Part shown: in pieces, positions 20,179-32,500 of the stretch
Layout: every line of letters begins with the position of its first letter
Numbering within the stretch: the stretch's first letter is position 1
From: Blepharisma stoltei
Lineage: Eukaryota; Ciliophora; Heterotrichea; Heterotrichida; Blepharismidae
Reading direction: 5' to 3'
Assembly: GCA_914767885.1 (NCBI GenBank)
Contig: CAJZBQ010000051.1
Location: 310,001-374,000, forward strand
DNA length: 64,000 nt
Position numbers and translations under genes: made by a program
The notes under the pieces: generated by a model
Databases searched by the model: none
What the model was told of the DNA's origin: nothing
What the model saw: the letters and a program-made list of their open reading frames with translations, nothing else

Positions 20179-22621
20179 ATGGGAGAGAGTTCTTATAACC
20201 TCTGGTGGGAAGAAGAAGTCAACCAGAAATTCCCAATCTTCAAAAAATATTTGGAATCTGCCAGACGAGTTTATGCGATTTTTTGAATCACATACCTTAT
20301 AATATCTCCTGAAAATTTATCTCTATTTATCAAAACTTTGCCTTACACAATAACTCACTATACAATTTCTTTTACTGTTAGCCTTCTAGAACATAAAAGC
20401 CCAGCCAAAAAATTTTGGTTCCCGGTGCTTTATGTTGAATATTGCCAAATCGCCTTATGGGTTTATTCTTTAAGTTTTTGCTCAAGCCATCCTATATTAT
20501 TCGAAATGCTTGGAAGCTTGCTAATGGGATACTTTGAACTTCCATTCATAAAAAGTAAGCTGCTTACGAATTTAATATTGATCAAGCATGTAATATTATG
20601 GCACTATTACAAGTATTTTTCTGGAAATTATAACGATAGCGAATGTATGATTGGTCATGCTGTAGGATTTTTGCATATCCTTGCATATAATTATATTTTA
20701 CACCAAACTGCCCAGGCAGCCCATGAGAAATACCTTTACAGGAAAGGAAAAGAAAAAGCTGAAAATCAGCTAGAAGTGATTATTAGCGCCTTTCCTGATG
20801 GATTTTTTGTTATTTCAGAAGACAATACTATTGAGTATGCAAATATAAAAATGCTTAATTTATTAGCATGCAGTCAACACGAACTACCGCAGATTCTCTC
20901 TTCAATTATTTTTTGTCCAGGTAAAAAGTACAGTAATCTTTCACAAAATGAATCTTTAGCTCATCACATGCATGCAATGTTTGATTTGGAATTCAACTTC
21001 GAAATAATGCTTGGAATATCGATATCCAGCAATATTAATCTTGAATGAAAAGGGTCCAAAATTTTGTGGGAAAGCAAGCCAGCTCTATTAATAACTGCAA
21101 GAAATGCAAATAGCATTATACAGCTTGAAAGGACCATTGCTGAAGATAAATTTAAAACTGTACTTTTAAGGACTGTTTCTCATGAACTTCGAACGCCGTT
21201 GAATGCAATTTCATTATTAACAGAAGAGCTAATCCAAGAGCCAAGTACTTCTGAAATTTGTAGAGATAAGTTGAGCATGATTTCTGTGTCTACAAGGCTG
21301 CTTTTAACCCTAGTCAGTGATTTACTTGATTTTTCAAGAATGCTGGCAGGAGTATTTTCAGTCCAAAAATCTTGGTTTTCTTTGCAAGAGGTAGTCAAAG
21401 GAGCGTGCGACCTTATACATATCCAAGCTAAAAAGAAAAACATTGCTTTAGTCATGAGGGTTGATCCTTCTCTCCCAAGAATCGTGTATTCTGATCCTCT
21501 CAGGCTTAGTCAAGTGTTATTGAATTTATTAAGCAATGCGCTTAAATTTACAATGAGCGGCTTTATTGAAATTATTTGTTTGCTTGACAGAAAAAACTAT
21601 TTGAAAATAATAGTCCAAGATTCAGGGATTGGAATCGATAAAGCAAGCATTGTCCATCTATTTGATGAGTTTTATACTTCGTCTTTACAAGCAATCAACC
21701 CTCAAGGATGTGGCCTAGGGCTGCCAATTTCTAATAAAATAGTAAAAGAGCTGGGCAATAGTCACATAGAAGTGGAATCTGCTAACTCCCCATCCTCCAT
21801 GAGCGAATAAAGTTCTTAAAATCTCTATTTTTTAGGTAAACCAACCCTCTGTAAGAAACAAAAAGTTTATTAATATAAAAATTTTAGGAAAAAATAATAT
21901 TTTAATATATAAGTGATAATTAATATAAATGAAATGTCTAGTTAATCCTGCTAAATTTTAAACACTTGTATTTCAAAACATAAATTTTAAAACTAAATTA
22001 AAGTTATTTCGAATTGGGATTACTCTAAATTATATATATAATTTTTTTAAAAAAACAAAAAATCAATTTTTTTCGCACATGGCGGGGAGTAAAGGAAAAG
22101 GGTCAGCTTTTTCTTTTAGCGTCTCGATTTTTGAAGAAAATCAAAGCTTAGATGCTCATCTTTCTGATACAGAAAATAATACTTGTGAAGAAATTAATTT
22201 TCTACAGTTAAATACTTCGACAACTAATATTTCGAACCCTCAAGTCCTTATTGTAGATGATAATGATATGAATCGGGCTATTGTGTCATCGCTACTGAGC
22301 CATAATAAAATAAATATATTAGAGGCGTGCACTGGAAAGCAAGCAATTAATATGATAATTCAGCAAGATCGTAGCAAAAATCCTTTTAAGGTAATCATTA
22401 TGGATGGAGAAATGCCCGAGCTAGATGGATGGGAAACGACTAAAATTATAGTTGATTTAAAAAGAACTGGCGAAATTAAATCCATGCCAAATATCATAGG
22501 ATATACGGCATATAGTTCTGACGAAGATATAAAACAGTGCATTCAATGTGGCATGAAAGAATGCCTAACAAAGCCATGCACCTCTGAAGCCTTGATATCA
22601 ACCATTCTTAAATATTTGTAA
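20179..22621 (+). CDS. hybrid histidine kinase 2, split by an IES
   Basis: Start MGESSYNLWWEEEVNQ at 20179; removing 307 bp and reading TGA as Trp (for example IFWITYL and NLEWKGS) gives 711 codons ending TAA 22619-22621. Membrane helices in the first about 200 residues, PAS-like LEVIISAFPDGFFVISEDN, HisKA TVSHELRTPLN, HATPase LLSNALKFTM, DSGIGI and GCGLGLPIS, receiver VDDNDMNR and IIMDGEMPELDGW. It is colinear with kinases 1 and 3, and the WWEEEVN N-terminus is shared with kinase 1. The IES interrupts the G3 region (ESAKGKGSAFSF) between HATPase and receiver. Confidence 0.93.
21786..22089. mobile_element. family 1 MITE-like IES inside histidine kinase 2
   Basis: Flanked by TAA (21783-21785, 22090-22092). 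Ends CTCCCCATCCTCCATGAGCGAA and TTTCGCACATGGCGGGGAG are imperfect inverted repeats. Excision gives GAA TCT GCT AAA GGA AAA GGG TCA, matching the ESKIGHGSAFSF region of kinase 3. Confidence 0.92.
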
Positions 22622-23600
22622 GTAATGCTATTTTAACATTAAACTTTTTACGGCTCAACTCTTTGACAAGAACTAAGGGATTTGCATAAAATAAGAATTT
22701 ATTTAAAGAACGAGGAGCTTTTTTTTAATACAATAGGGATTTTAGAAGTTTTTTGTTGTTGTCTTCAACTTTAATAGAACAGATAACTCTAAAAGATTAT
22801 TATATCTCGCTATTTATTTGGAATTACTCAAAAAATGTTCATATTTTTTCTATAATTTTAATTCTTATTTTAATGAGAAAATTGATTCTTTAATTTTAGT
22901 GATATGAGTTTCTTATTTATATATTAGTAAAATACGAAGGCTTATAGCTCAGAGCTGCATGAATATTCGGCTATTTTGTTGCGATTTGTGCCATATAATT
23001 ATATATAAGTTATAGGTATCAAAATACTTATATGAGTACACTTTATACTGCTTTTTCTAAAGCATAATAAACGTTGTTTTTAGAAAAAGAATTTAATATT
23101 TATTTCAATGGCATCAGTGAGTATCTTATTTGCTGGCATGAGGGACCACATTGTATTGGGAGAACAGTTCATTCTATTTTCTTACTGAGAGCAGGAGTTT
23201 TCTTTTTAATGAAATCCCAACTTTGCTTTTATCTGAAAACTCGAGTTTTGTTCTTTTTTCTAACAAAAGAATGATTTCTCTTTTTGCTGAATAATTGGGT
23301 CTATCTTTATTATGAGTAAACAAAATTTTGTACTGCTTGATTTGACTGTAAATTTATATATAAAACGAAGATTTAATTGCAAGCTTATTCTTTTCTTAAT
23401 GATAAAGCTGATTCTTTATCTTGATGAGTAAATAAATTCTTATTTTATTCAAATCCATAAGTTCTTATCATTAATAGGAGCCTTTTTTACTTTTTTACTT
23501 TTTCAATTTTATAATTTATATTAAAGCTATAAAAGCATGCCAATTATATTAGAAAGCAGTTACATTTTAAAAACCTCTTATACCCATAATTTTTTATATA
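22622..23600. other. intergenic region of about 1 kb
   Basis: AT-rich; a 66-codon plus-strand frame at 23074-23274 lacks an ATG start and any family feature. No TIR element or repeat was recognised. Confidence 0.45.
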
Positions 23601-24311
23601 TTAATTTACATCTTTCAATTCATGAGAATCTCCTGAAAGATCCAGCCTATGCGCTTTTTTACTATGAAGCATCTCTGACTCATTATGCCTCATAAAGTTG
23701 AAACGCTCATCATTTTCTTCAGTTATATGTGACGGCCTCATATTATCTTCTTGTCTCGCATTATTATTATCTTTTGCCTCTGCAAGCTGTGAAAAGTCAA
23801 TCATTTTCAGCGCTGTCAGCTGTGCTTTTTGCTGATTTTTCAAAAAAATGATGACTCTCAGAAACTGTAAAATGGTTCTCAAAATCATCGCGATTTCCCC
23901 ACCAATCCCGCCGATGTCTTCATCAATGTCTGAATCCCACAAGCCAGCTCCAATCGCAATTATGCATAGAATAACAATAATCAAATCAAAAATATTTGAA
24001 AAAGACTTTCAATACGCATGACAGTTTTGAATATACATACGAACGAAAACTTCGAAGACTACGAGCACTGTAACTAAGCCTTCAAGCAGCCAAAACCACA
24101 TATTGTCTGGAAATCGGCATTTTGAAAGTAAAGTTCAAACGATGCCGATTCCACAGAGAATGATAACAATTATGTATCCGATTCTGGTGTATTTTGAAAA
24201 GTAAGCTCTGTTCATACACAGCTTACAGTGGTTTTGGCTGGTTTTTAAGAGTTGGTTTGTAGACAAGACGTCACTGGGACTATAGAGACCTAGATCTTTT
24301 CCATTGTTCAT
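23601..24311 (-). CDS. four-TM protein resembling a voltage-sensor/ion-transport domain
   Basis: Start ATG at 24311, TAA at 23601, 236 codons with TGA as Trp (GIVWTLLSK, AYWKSFSNIFD). Predicted helices near 48-68, 79-100, 112-135 and 148-168. The third contains SNIFDLIIVILCIIAIG with an acidic residue, and the fourth carries spaced Arg (RTILQFLRVIIFLK), as in S3-S4 of voltage sensors. The C-terminus is charged and cytosolic. No pore loop is present, so a stand-alone sensor-like or accessory protein is possible; the function is not established. Confidence 0.65.
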
Positions 24312-24659
24312 TTTATAAGTGGAAACTCAACTGAGTCACTATATCCCACCAAAATGACAGCCGAAAGCCTTAGAAATAGCTAAGCTCTGCGCATTTGCCC
24401 ATGAGAAGCCTGTGGCTTAGGCTTAGCCACACAATATAGAAATTATAAATTAAAGAATCAGACTACGAACATTCATCAGTGTGCAGATGACCGTCGTGAT
24501 AGTTTCATCAGAAATAAATATAAAAATCAGTTTAACTATGACTCTTGAGTACTTCCATAGAGAAAACCTCTCAAGGCTCAGAAAATTCATCATGGAAATT
24601 TTTATTATGGTAATTATTTATCCATTTTACCCCTAACGTAATTTAATTTAAATTAATTT
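24312..24659. other. divergent intergenic region with a small hairpin
   Basis: Contains the short palindrome TGTGGCTTAGGCTTAGCCACA (about 24411-24433) and, on the minus strand, a 48-codon ATG-initiated frame (about 24450-24595) with no recognisable family. Either could be chance. Confidence 0.35.
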
Positions 24660-25106
24660 ATGAGTTATTCAACCAAGCGAAGGGCTCAACGATCTACTAT
24701 TGGCTTGCCTATAAACGACTTTTTAGAAAGTCTGGACACAAAATACGGCTCAGAAATGACGCTTGACGACGTTTTTGATGATTCCAGAGATTTCAGAGAC
24801 CAATACCAAATGGGTTTTACGAAAAATTCAACCCCTATTAAAGAGCCTACCCCAGCAAAAATGTATAAAGAAAACTTATATGACACGTTAGGACTGACTC
24901 CATCTTGCACAGCCAAAGACCTGAAGGCTGCTTATAGAAACTTGATTATGAGGATGCATCCAGATAAAGGAGGAGATGGTGGTGTGTTTAATAAAATTCA
25001 GCTTGCTTATAAAGTATTGTCAGATGAAGAGTCAAGAATGCTTTATGATGAGTTTGGCGAGAGCGCGATTGATATTATACAATCATTTAGCCAAAGGCTG
25101 TATTAA
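24660..25106 (+). CDS. J-domain (DnaJ-like) protein
   Basis: 148 codons, ATG 24660, TAA 25104-25106. The J domain is C-terminal (about 71-138): NLYDTLGLTPSCTAKDLKAAYRNLIMRMHPDKGGDGGVFNKIQLAYKVLSDEESRMLYDEFGE, with the essential HPD tripeptide. The first 70 residues are polar and unfamiliar. There is no G/F or zinc-finger region, so it is a type III (class C) co-chaperone that would stimulate an Hsp70 ATPase. Confidence 0.9.
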   Translation: MSYSTKRRAQRSTIGLPINDFLESLDTKYGSEMTLDDVFDDSRDFRDQYQMGFTKNSTPIKEPTPAKMYKENLYDTLGLTPSCTAKDLKAAYRNLIMRMHPDKGGDGGVFNKIQLAYKVLSDEESRMLYDEFGESAIDIIQSFSQRLY

Positions 25107-25128
25107 TTTATTTAAAAATAATATTTAA

Positions 25129-26157
25129 TTACACATCTATCCAGCGGGCTCTTTTGCCATCTTTCCACTCGCCTTTTCGTCTTGCTCCATCTGGGGTCAT
25201 TAGCCATCCTTCACCATGCTGTTTTCCGTTCTTTCAATACCCTTCGTATTTTCTTCCGTCAACCCACAAATAGACCCCATATCCATGTTTTTTATCATTT
25301 TGGTACTCGCCTTCATATTTTCTTCCATCTTTCCATGCATAAAACCCTCGTCCATGCATAGTCCCATTTAGTCAGTCACCTTCATACTGTCTGCCGTCAT
25401 ACCAAGTGTATGTCCCTTTGCCATTGATTTTATTATCGATCCATTGTCCAGTATACTTAGACCCTTCTTTCCAAATATAAGTCCCAAAGCCATGCTTTTT
25501 GCCTGCTTTATAGTATCCTTCATATTTGCTTCCGTCAACCCAAGATTCCTTTCCAAAGCCATCTTGGATATCATCTTTTCATTCTCCTTCATACATTGCT
25601 CCATTTGCTTGCTTATAAGTTCCTTTTCCATTTGCTTTGTCATCTTTTCATTCTCCGTCATATATGTCTCCATCTACATGCCAAAATTTGCCTTTCCCAT
25701 GGGCTTTGTTGTCTTTTCATTGGCCTTCATATCTTGCTCCATCAGGCCAAGTCTGTATGCCGTAGCCGTCTCTAAAGCCTCCTTTCCATTGGCCGACATA
25801 GACAGCTCCGCTTTTAAATCTGTAAGGAGGTCTGTCTTCTCGTTCAGGAATTCCAGACTGTTTCCCTAAAATGGTTTCTCTTGATTCTTCAGCAGTAAAG
25901 TACTTGCCGTTCATTCTTTGTTTTTTGCGAAGGTGTGAGACTAATTTTCGGTCTTGGTGTCCTCGCCACATGGCTTGGATTTTTATGATCCTTGGGGTGT
26001 ACTTTTTAAGTTTTTGCAGCAAATCATGTGGAATTTCTGATTTAGCTTTGCTTTTACTTCTGGCTGTTGCAGTGGTTTGGTTTTCTAATATTTCAAGCTC
26101 AGTTTTTAGCTCATTTTCTCTGTTTGCACATGAGCAACTAGAACAATTAACTCCCAT
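25129..26157 (-). CDS. MORN-repeat protein with IQ motif and N-terminal lipidation signal
   Basis: ATG 26157 to TAA 25129, 342 codons when TGA is read as Trp; about eight TGA codons fall at the conserved W of the MORN consensus (YEGQW, YDGEW, YEGEW, YEGYW). [10 protein letters not shown] suggests myristoylation and palmitoylation. An IQ motif ([16 protein letters not shown], about 56-72) implies calmodulin binding; at least nine MORN repeats follow ([19 protein letters not shown] onward). MORN proteins attach to membranes or the cell cortex. The regular W-TGA spacing is among the best in-window evidence for the UGA=Trp code. Confidence 0.92.
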
Positions 26158-26811
26158 TTACTAAATATAGCGGGTGGTTTTAAGAAATGGAATTCAAATG
26201 CTATTGAAAAAATCTTTTATTTTTAAGATTGAAAACTATATGTAGCAAATATTGAGTTTGCTTTTGAGTTTTTTTTATTCAATTTTAAGATAATTAAAGG
26301 GAAACAATAGATTAAAAATTGAATAATAGCATTTTATTCTTATATTAATGTGCTAAAACTCAAAATAAATGGAAATAATTTAAATAAGATGCTTAGATTT
26401 GTGAATATATAAATAGCTTGTGCTGAGCCTGTTTTTTTGGATATAGAAAAGCATTCAAGACTTGTTAACTCGAAAACATAAACATTATAAAGAATAGACC
26501 TATTGCAACAGCATCAGGTAACAAAATCGTGGTCAAGATACAAAAAAGCATAAATAATAAATCATTTTTTGTTTAAACTCTTTGAAAAACTTTAATGTCA
26601 ATATAAAGTTAAAGTCTTATCGCATAAAATATTGAATAAAAATGCTTGGTGAATATAATTTGTATTTTGGGGAATAGCAAATTATAGGCTTCAATTCAAA
26701 TATTAGGAAAATTCTGGAAATTATATAATAGCTCAATGCTTACTAGTAAAATTATTCTTGTAAAAAAGATTTAACATAGAGCTGTATTTGTATAGAGTGA
26801 ATGATTACTAA
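26158..26811. other. intergenic region
   Basis: AT-rich; nothing recognised before the decayed MITE. Confidence 0.4.
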
Positions 26812-27170
26812 CCCGCTCCATGAGTAAGCCAAACCATTAAAAAAATCCCATTTTTTTTGGAAAAAGCAACCCTCTACGATTAAAGAAAAAATTGTGTAAT
26901 ATAAAAAATGTGTTTATAAAATTGCTTGATAAATAAAAAATGTGTTTATAAAATTACTTGATATATAATGAGATTTATTATAATAAAATCTCTATCTAAT
27001 TCAATTCGTTTTTAAATATTTTGCATTTTAAAACACAAGTTTCCTAAATTAAATTAATTTTGCATTTCAATTTTAACAATAATTTTATTTTAACTTCGAA
27101 AAGATCATTTTAATATAAAGCATCAACATGAAATTTTAAAACAATTAACTCTCCTTTTCGTGAGCGAGTA
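26812..27170. mobile_element. decayed family 1 MITE, reverse orientation
   Basis: After TAA (26809-26811) comes CCCGCTCCATGAGTAAGCCAA with AAACCATTAAAAAAATCCC, a degenerate form of the reversed right end of the 17154 copy. The far end has CTCTCCTTTTCGTGAGCGAG (27149-27168). The termini have lost the C/G runs. Boundaries are approximate. Confidence 0.65.
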
Positions 27171-27411
27171 AAATTTTCTTACTTATTTATTAGAGTAGCC
27201 TATTCATATCATCTAATATTCTTTGTTTGAACGATAACAATTTAAGACTGCTTTTGATTAGCCTTGCGATATTGAATGGTTTACATTCTTCAAAGATAAG
27301 CATTTGCAAGGTTAAGAAAATCAGAAAATAAATTAATCAATAATATAATACAGCCTTTTGTATGTTTTAAATTATTTTATAATTATAATAATGCTTAGTT
27401 TTTAGTTCTTA

Positions 27412-27986
27412 CTCCCCCCCCCATCCTTGATCGAACGACTCGTCATCGTTCGATCAAGGATGGGGGTTTTAAAAAAAAAATTTTTTGGGTAAAAAAATTT
27501 ATATATATATATAAAATAAAAAAAGTATGTTTTTTTTTTATACTTTTAATTAAGAGGGTTAAGAGTATTTAATAATTATTTTTACAGCAAAAAATTGAAT
27601 TAATTTCATAAAATACCAATTTTAATATTTTTGATTTTTTGGTTACCCCTTTAAAACTTTATAAATTTTGATTTGTTCTTTATTGAATTTTTGATTTTTT
27701 TTTTTAAAATTTTAAAAAATCTCTATTTTATTTAGATTATTGAGTTTTTTTAAGCCTAGGTTGATGACTAAATCACTTCGAATGGTTGATTTCGTAGCTT
27801 TCTGTCGTCTCAAAGCCTCTGAAAACAATTTCATTAGGCACATTTCCCAAGCTTTTGATAACTATTATATTTTTATATATATAAAAATTTGCATGATATA
27901 AAATCGTTCGATCAAGGATGGGGGCTAATTTTCCCAATTTTTAGGAATTTTTACAGTCAATCGTTCAATCAAGGATGGGGGGGGAG
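27412..27986. mobile_element. family 2 MITE (ATCCTTGATCGAACGA type)
   Basis: Flanked by TTA (27409-27411 and 27987-27989). The left end is CTCC plus C run, ATCCTTGATCGAACGA, then its reverse complement, a subterminal hairpin. The right end has two copies of TCGTTCGATCAAGGATGGGG separated by about 60 bp, closing in G run plus GGAG. It is about 575 bp with an AT-rich core, and a copy in opposite orientation lies at 57791-58362. No coding capacity. Confidence 0.9.
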
Positions 27987-27989
27987 TTA

Positions 27990-28500
27990 GTTAAGATTAT
28001 TGATAAGCCCCTGCAGGAATGCTTCAGCCACTACTCGCCTTAATATCGCCCCACTGCTTGCTTACCAGTTAGAGCATGGTCTTTTACTGTGCTGCTCTCA
28101 CGGACGACGAGTGCTTGCACTTGTACCTAGAGTAGAAGACTAGGCCGCTACACCGCACATTAAATGAAGTGTAGCTTCCAGAAAATTCAAATAATTGAAA
28201 TTTCTGGTCAACAATCGCCAAGACATTAAATCAAAGCCAAAGACGCAACTCTTGATATCGCGCTAGGAAGAATTCCCGATTTACTAGAAGGCACCTAACT
28301 GGTCTTGCTGGGACTCCCTTTTCCAACTTTGGCCTTCTCCTCCTATGGGTAAAACCTTGGCCAAGATGTGAACTACGGACAGCCTAATCCGATATTGCAT
28401 TCCACCAAGCCAAATAAAATCCTTCGAATACACCGTCCCGAACGCCATCCTCACTTCCACAAGGTTCCCTGCTTGCGCCGACTATAATATCTTTACTACA
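27990..28500. repeat. GC-richer noncoding block, possible reversed SINE-like relative
   Basis: Composition is clearly richer in G/C than its neighbours and no frame is open. The stretch TTGCTGGGACTCCCTTTTCC (about 28307-28326) resembles the reverse complement of the shared core of the 1.5-kb and 60-kb SINE-like elements. No flanking duplication was found, so this is tentative. Confidence 0.45.
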
Positions 28501-28589
28501 AAAATTAATTTTTCACTTTATTTTTTTTTAAACACTATATATTTTTTATTATTTAGCATAGTCTAATTATATATCTAGATAGAAAAAAG

Positions 28590-28930
28590 ATTCGAACTGT
28601 GCACTTTTCCGGTAAAGTCTGGAAATAATCTGACAGGAGTTTTAGTTGTTGGACTGTGAGCAATTGTAATGCCTAAGATTCCCAGTTTGTTTTAACACAT
28701 GCACTATCTTTGATTTTCCATGTAAATCATTTGACTTTAGCGAATTTCAAAAAAATGGTTACTATATATCAATACAAAATTCGAAATGTGCACTTTTCCG
28801 GTGAGGTGTGGAAATAATCTGATAGGAATTGAGTTGTTGGATATTGATTACTTGTAATGCTTTGCCACCCAGCTTATTTTTACATATGCACCATTATTCG
28901 ATTTCACAATGGCATAGATTGCCTAAGACA
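28590..28930. repeat. two diverged tandem copies, period about 189 bp
   Basis: ATTCGAACTGTGCACTTTTC at 28590 recurs at 28779 as ATTCGAAATGTGCACTTTTC; both continue with GGAAATAATCTGAYAGGA, a GTTGTTGGA block and a TTTTxACAxATGCAC block. Function unknown. Confidence 0.8.
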
Positions 28931-28970
28931 TTTTTACTTATAAATATATTATTATGAGTTTATAGAATTA

Positions 28971-29257
28971 TTATTTTGCACAAAATGGCATTCGCACCAA
29001 AGTTGAAGTAATAATCCAAGGAACTTTGAAGCTTTGAACAGTTGTGGATGAGCATGAAGAGCATCTGGCGGCGCTAGAGTATCCTGAAGAATAACTGAAG
29101 GAAGAAGAAGGCACAGAATGAATTCTGAGAAGTAAACACAAAATTATATATGACACATTGGAGGAGCAAGCAGGTGGTGAATTGGATTTTGACTGCCACT
29201 TTAGTTTTACAAATTTGGACCAATGCTATTTTGCCACGAAATTCTCACTTTTAAGTT
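28971..29257 (+). pseudogene. degenerate coding-like stretch
   Basis: Between about 28975 and 29257 one frame reads ...KVEVIIQGTLKLWTVVDEHEEHLAALEYPEE, stops at one TAA, and resumes in the same frame as LKEEEGTEWILRSKHKIIYD... to a TAA. Two TGA fall where Trp reads well. The codon pattern looks coding, but there is no start codon in frame and a stop in the middle, and no family is recognised. It may be a gene relic or an exon broken by an element. Confidence 0.4.
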
Positions 29258-29520
29258 AAGGTAAGAAATAAGCTGTTTTAATTGTAAAATATACTTTGGC
29301 TTTATTTTGCCAAGCTTCATGCTAATTATCACCAATATTTTTATAATTAATTAAAATAAATTAAATAAACTCGATTAAGCTAATTTAAAATAAATGAGAT
29401 TTTATTTTAGCCTGGATTATTCTCAAAATAAGGGGTCTGGTCTAGATATGAAGTCCATTATAACGGCTATTTCTTCGATGATGACGATTTATAAAATTTC
29501 ATGAGCCATATATAATTATA

Positions 29521-32500
29521 ATGATGCCTAAAGAGCTTCTAGAGGAATGGTGAGATGAGGAAATAAGTCAAAAATTTTCTATTTTACACTTTTTCGTTCG
29601 CAGAAATATAGCTATCTGCATGCTTATAATTCCAATTTTTGCTATATATGACCTAAATAGTTTGAGTCTCTGGCTTCAAATATTGATAGTCATGCTTTTT
29701 CAAGCAATATCTTGCATTTTAGCAGACTATATCAACACAAATGACACAAGTAAAAAAGCTTTATTCGCAGTATTTTACTCTGAGTTCTGCTGCTTTGGAC
29801 TATTTTATCTTTCATATAACCAGATGAGAGCCCATGCAGCCCTTTTTGAAATGTTTTGTGCAATTCTTATGATGTCCTTTGAAATTCCTTTAATCCGATG
29901 CAGCTGAATAAAATATATAGTAGCAATCAAGCACGTGTTTATATGGCATTATATTGGCTATTTTAGAGATAGTATTGCTTATGATGGGAATATGATTCCT
30001 CTTTTTTTTGCTGTGATTTGTGTTTTTATGTACAATTACATGACAAATATGAGGTCAAAAAGTTCTATTGAAAGGTTTCTAAATAGAAAAGGAAAATCAA
30101 AAGCGAAGATGAGACTTAGTGTTATTGTTAATGCTTTTCCAGATGGGATCTTTATCATTTCTGATAATCTTGAAATTATGTATACAAATGACAATTTATT
30201 GAAACTACTTGATTGTGAGTCAGAAGAGTTTAGGCTTAGGATTATTAAATGTTAAGATCTCCTTACTTAGCTCTATGCCCATGGAAAGCCTTCGAATAAT
30301 CATATTTAGCTGCGGGGTTTGTCAGCATTATTAATATATTGCTCAGCTCTATGATGGCTGCTGCTTCCAGTTAGAGATAAATTCTCTAGCTAGCATTGAT
30401 ACCAACTATACCCTCTTGGATGTACTTGTGGGAGTGCCTTTTGACACTTAATCTTCATTACCGGATGATAGAGGCAATTCCCAACCATAAAAGGTACAAT
30501 AATAATGGTAGATCATGTTTTTGGCTTGGCTTTAGGCCCAGTCAAGGATTCCAAGCTCTAAGCATGTCCGGGAGAGAATTGATTGGTGATGTTGCCATTT
30601 TACTTGTGTGATGAGAAGAGTTAATTAGAATTATTTCTGAAATCACTTATTGTGATGGCAAAAAATATTCGACTTTATCAAACTCAAATTTATTGATCGA
30701 AGATTTACAAGCGATCTTCAGGCAAAACGATAGAAATGAATTTATGCTTGGCATTTCTTATTTTAAAGGCAACAATATTGAGTGAAAAGGACTAAAAATA
30801 ATATGAGAAAACAAACAGGCATTAGCAATTATTGTAAGAGATGCAAATCATATAATTCAACTGGAGAGATCTATTTCTGATAGCAAGGTTAAAACGGTTA
30901 TATTGAGATCAGTTTCTCATGAATTGAGAACTCCAATTAACGCCATTTCATTTCTTGTTGAGGATCTTCTGGAAAAGCAAAATGATAATATAAAGGAGGA
31001 CTGAAAAGAAAAATTGAAAATTATTTCTATCTCTACAAAATTGCTGCTTACACTGGTTAATGATTTGCTTGATTATAGCAGGATGCTTTCTGGTGCGTTT
31101 TCAATTAGAAAATGTGAATGCGATTTAAGGAATATAATAGAAAATGCTTGAGAACTTATCAAATTGCAAGCACTGAAAAAAAATATTGATTTGATACTAA
31201 GAATTGATCCTACTCTTCCTGTTTATATATACAGTGATCCGTTGAGATTAAGCCAAGTTCTATTAAATCTTCTTACTCCCAGCGATAGATGACAAACAAA
31301 ATACTCATGAATTTTTATAAATTAAAAATTATAAAATGCTTTTAAATGAACTAGGGCCTAAATAAAATATTGGACATAATCGTTTATTTCTTTCTAAATC
31401 TTTAAAATTATTCTAATTTATTAAAAATCATTAAGTTATTTCTTAATTGAGGAGGCGATATTAGTAATGCACTTAAATTCACATTGTGCGGATCAATAGA
31501 AGTTATATGTATCTCTACAATGTCAAACCAATTAAAAATTACAGTTAGAGACACTGGCATCGGAATCGACGAAAACCAAAAAAATAAATTATTCCAAGAA
31601 TTCTGCTCAGAAGTCCTGCCTATTTTAAATCCCAACGGATGCGGCTTAGGCTTGCACATATCAAATAAAATCGTAAAAGAGCTTGGAGGAAATATTATCG
31701 AAGTCGAATCCAAAATTGGTCATGGATCTGCTTTTTCTTTCAATATAAACATGTTTCACAACAGCTTGCCTTATGAAATAGCATCAAATGACTACGATGA
31801 TCTCTTAATGAGTGAAATGCCTAACCTTGAAATAGCGCTTACTCCCCCCCTCCGTGAGTGAACAAAAAAATTTTGTTAATTTTTTTTTTTAAAAAAATTT
31901 ATATATAAATTATAAAAATAATTTTTTTTCGAAATTTAAAAAAAATCCTAATTCGCAAAAATTGGAAAGCAAATATTAATTTAATTTATAAAATTTATGT
32001 TTTAAAAAGCAACTTGTTTTAAAATTAAACAGAATTAGCTCTAGATTTCATTATAATAATTATCACTTATATATCCATAAAAAAATTTTTCTATTAAAAA
32101 AAATTTTTGTTCACTCTCTCGGAGGGTGGGTTTTTGGGCAAAAAAAAGCGATTTTTCTAATGGTTTTGTTTCACTCACGGAGGGGGGGAGTTAGTAAGTG
32201 TTTAATTATCAACAAAATTAATCTGCCTCAAATCCTGATCGCTGACGACAATGACTTCAATCGACTCATTCTCATATCATTATTATTGAAAAACGGAATC
32301 CCTGCGCTAGAAGCTTGCACAGGTAAACAAGCTGTTGACATAATTTTAAAACATAACGTAAAAGAGCATACCTCAATAAAAGTAATTATTATGGACGTAG
32401 AAATGCCACAGATGAATGGCTGGGTAGCTGCTCAAAAAATCCATGACATGCATTCTAAAGAAGAAATCAGATTTCTTCCAAATATAATTGGATATACTGC

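Noticed and set aside
25368-25673. 101-codon minus-strand ORF rich in Met and Lys
   Set aside because: It is an out-of-frame shadow of the MORN-repeat gene.
28585-28620. tRNA-like TTCGAA word
   Set aside because: No cloverleaf could be built around it; it belongs to a 189-bp tandem repeat.
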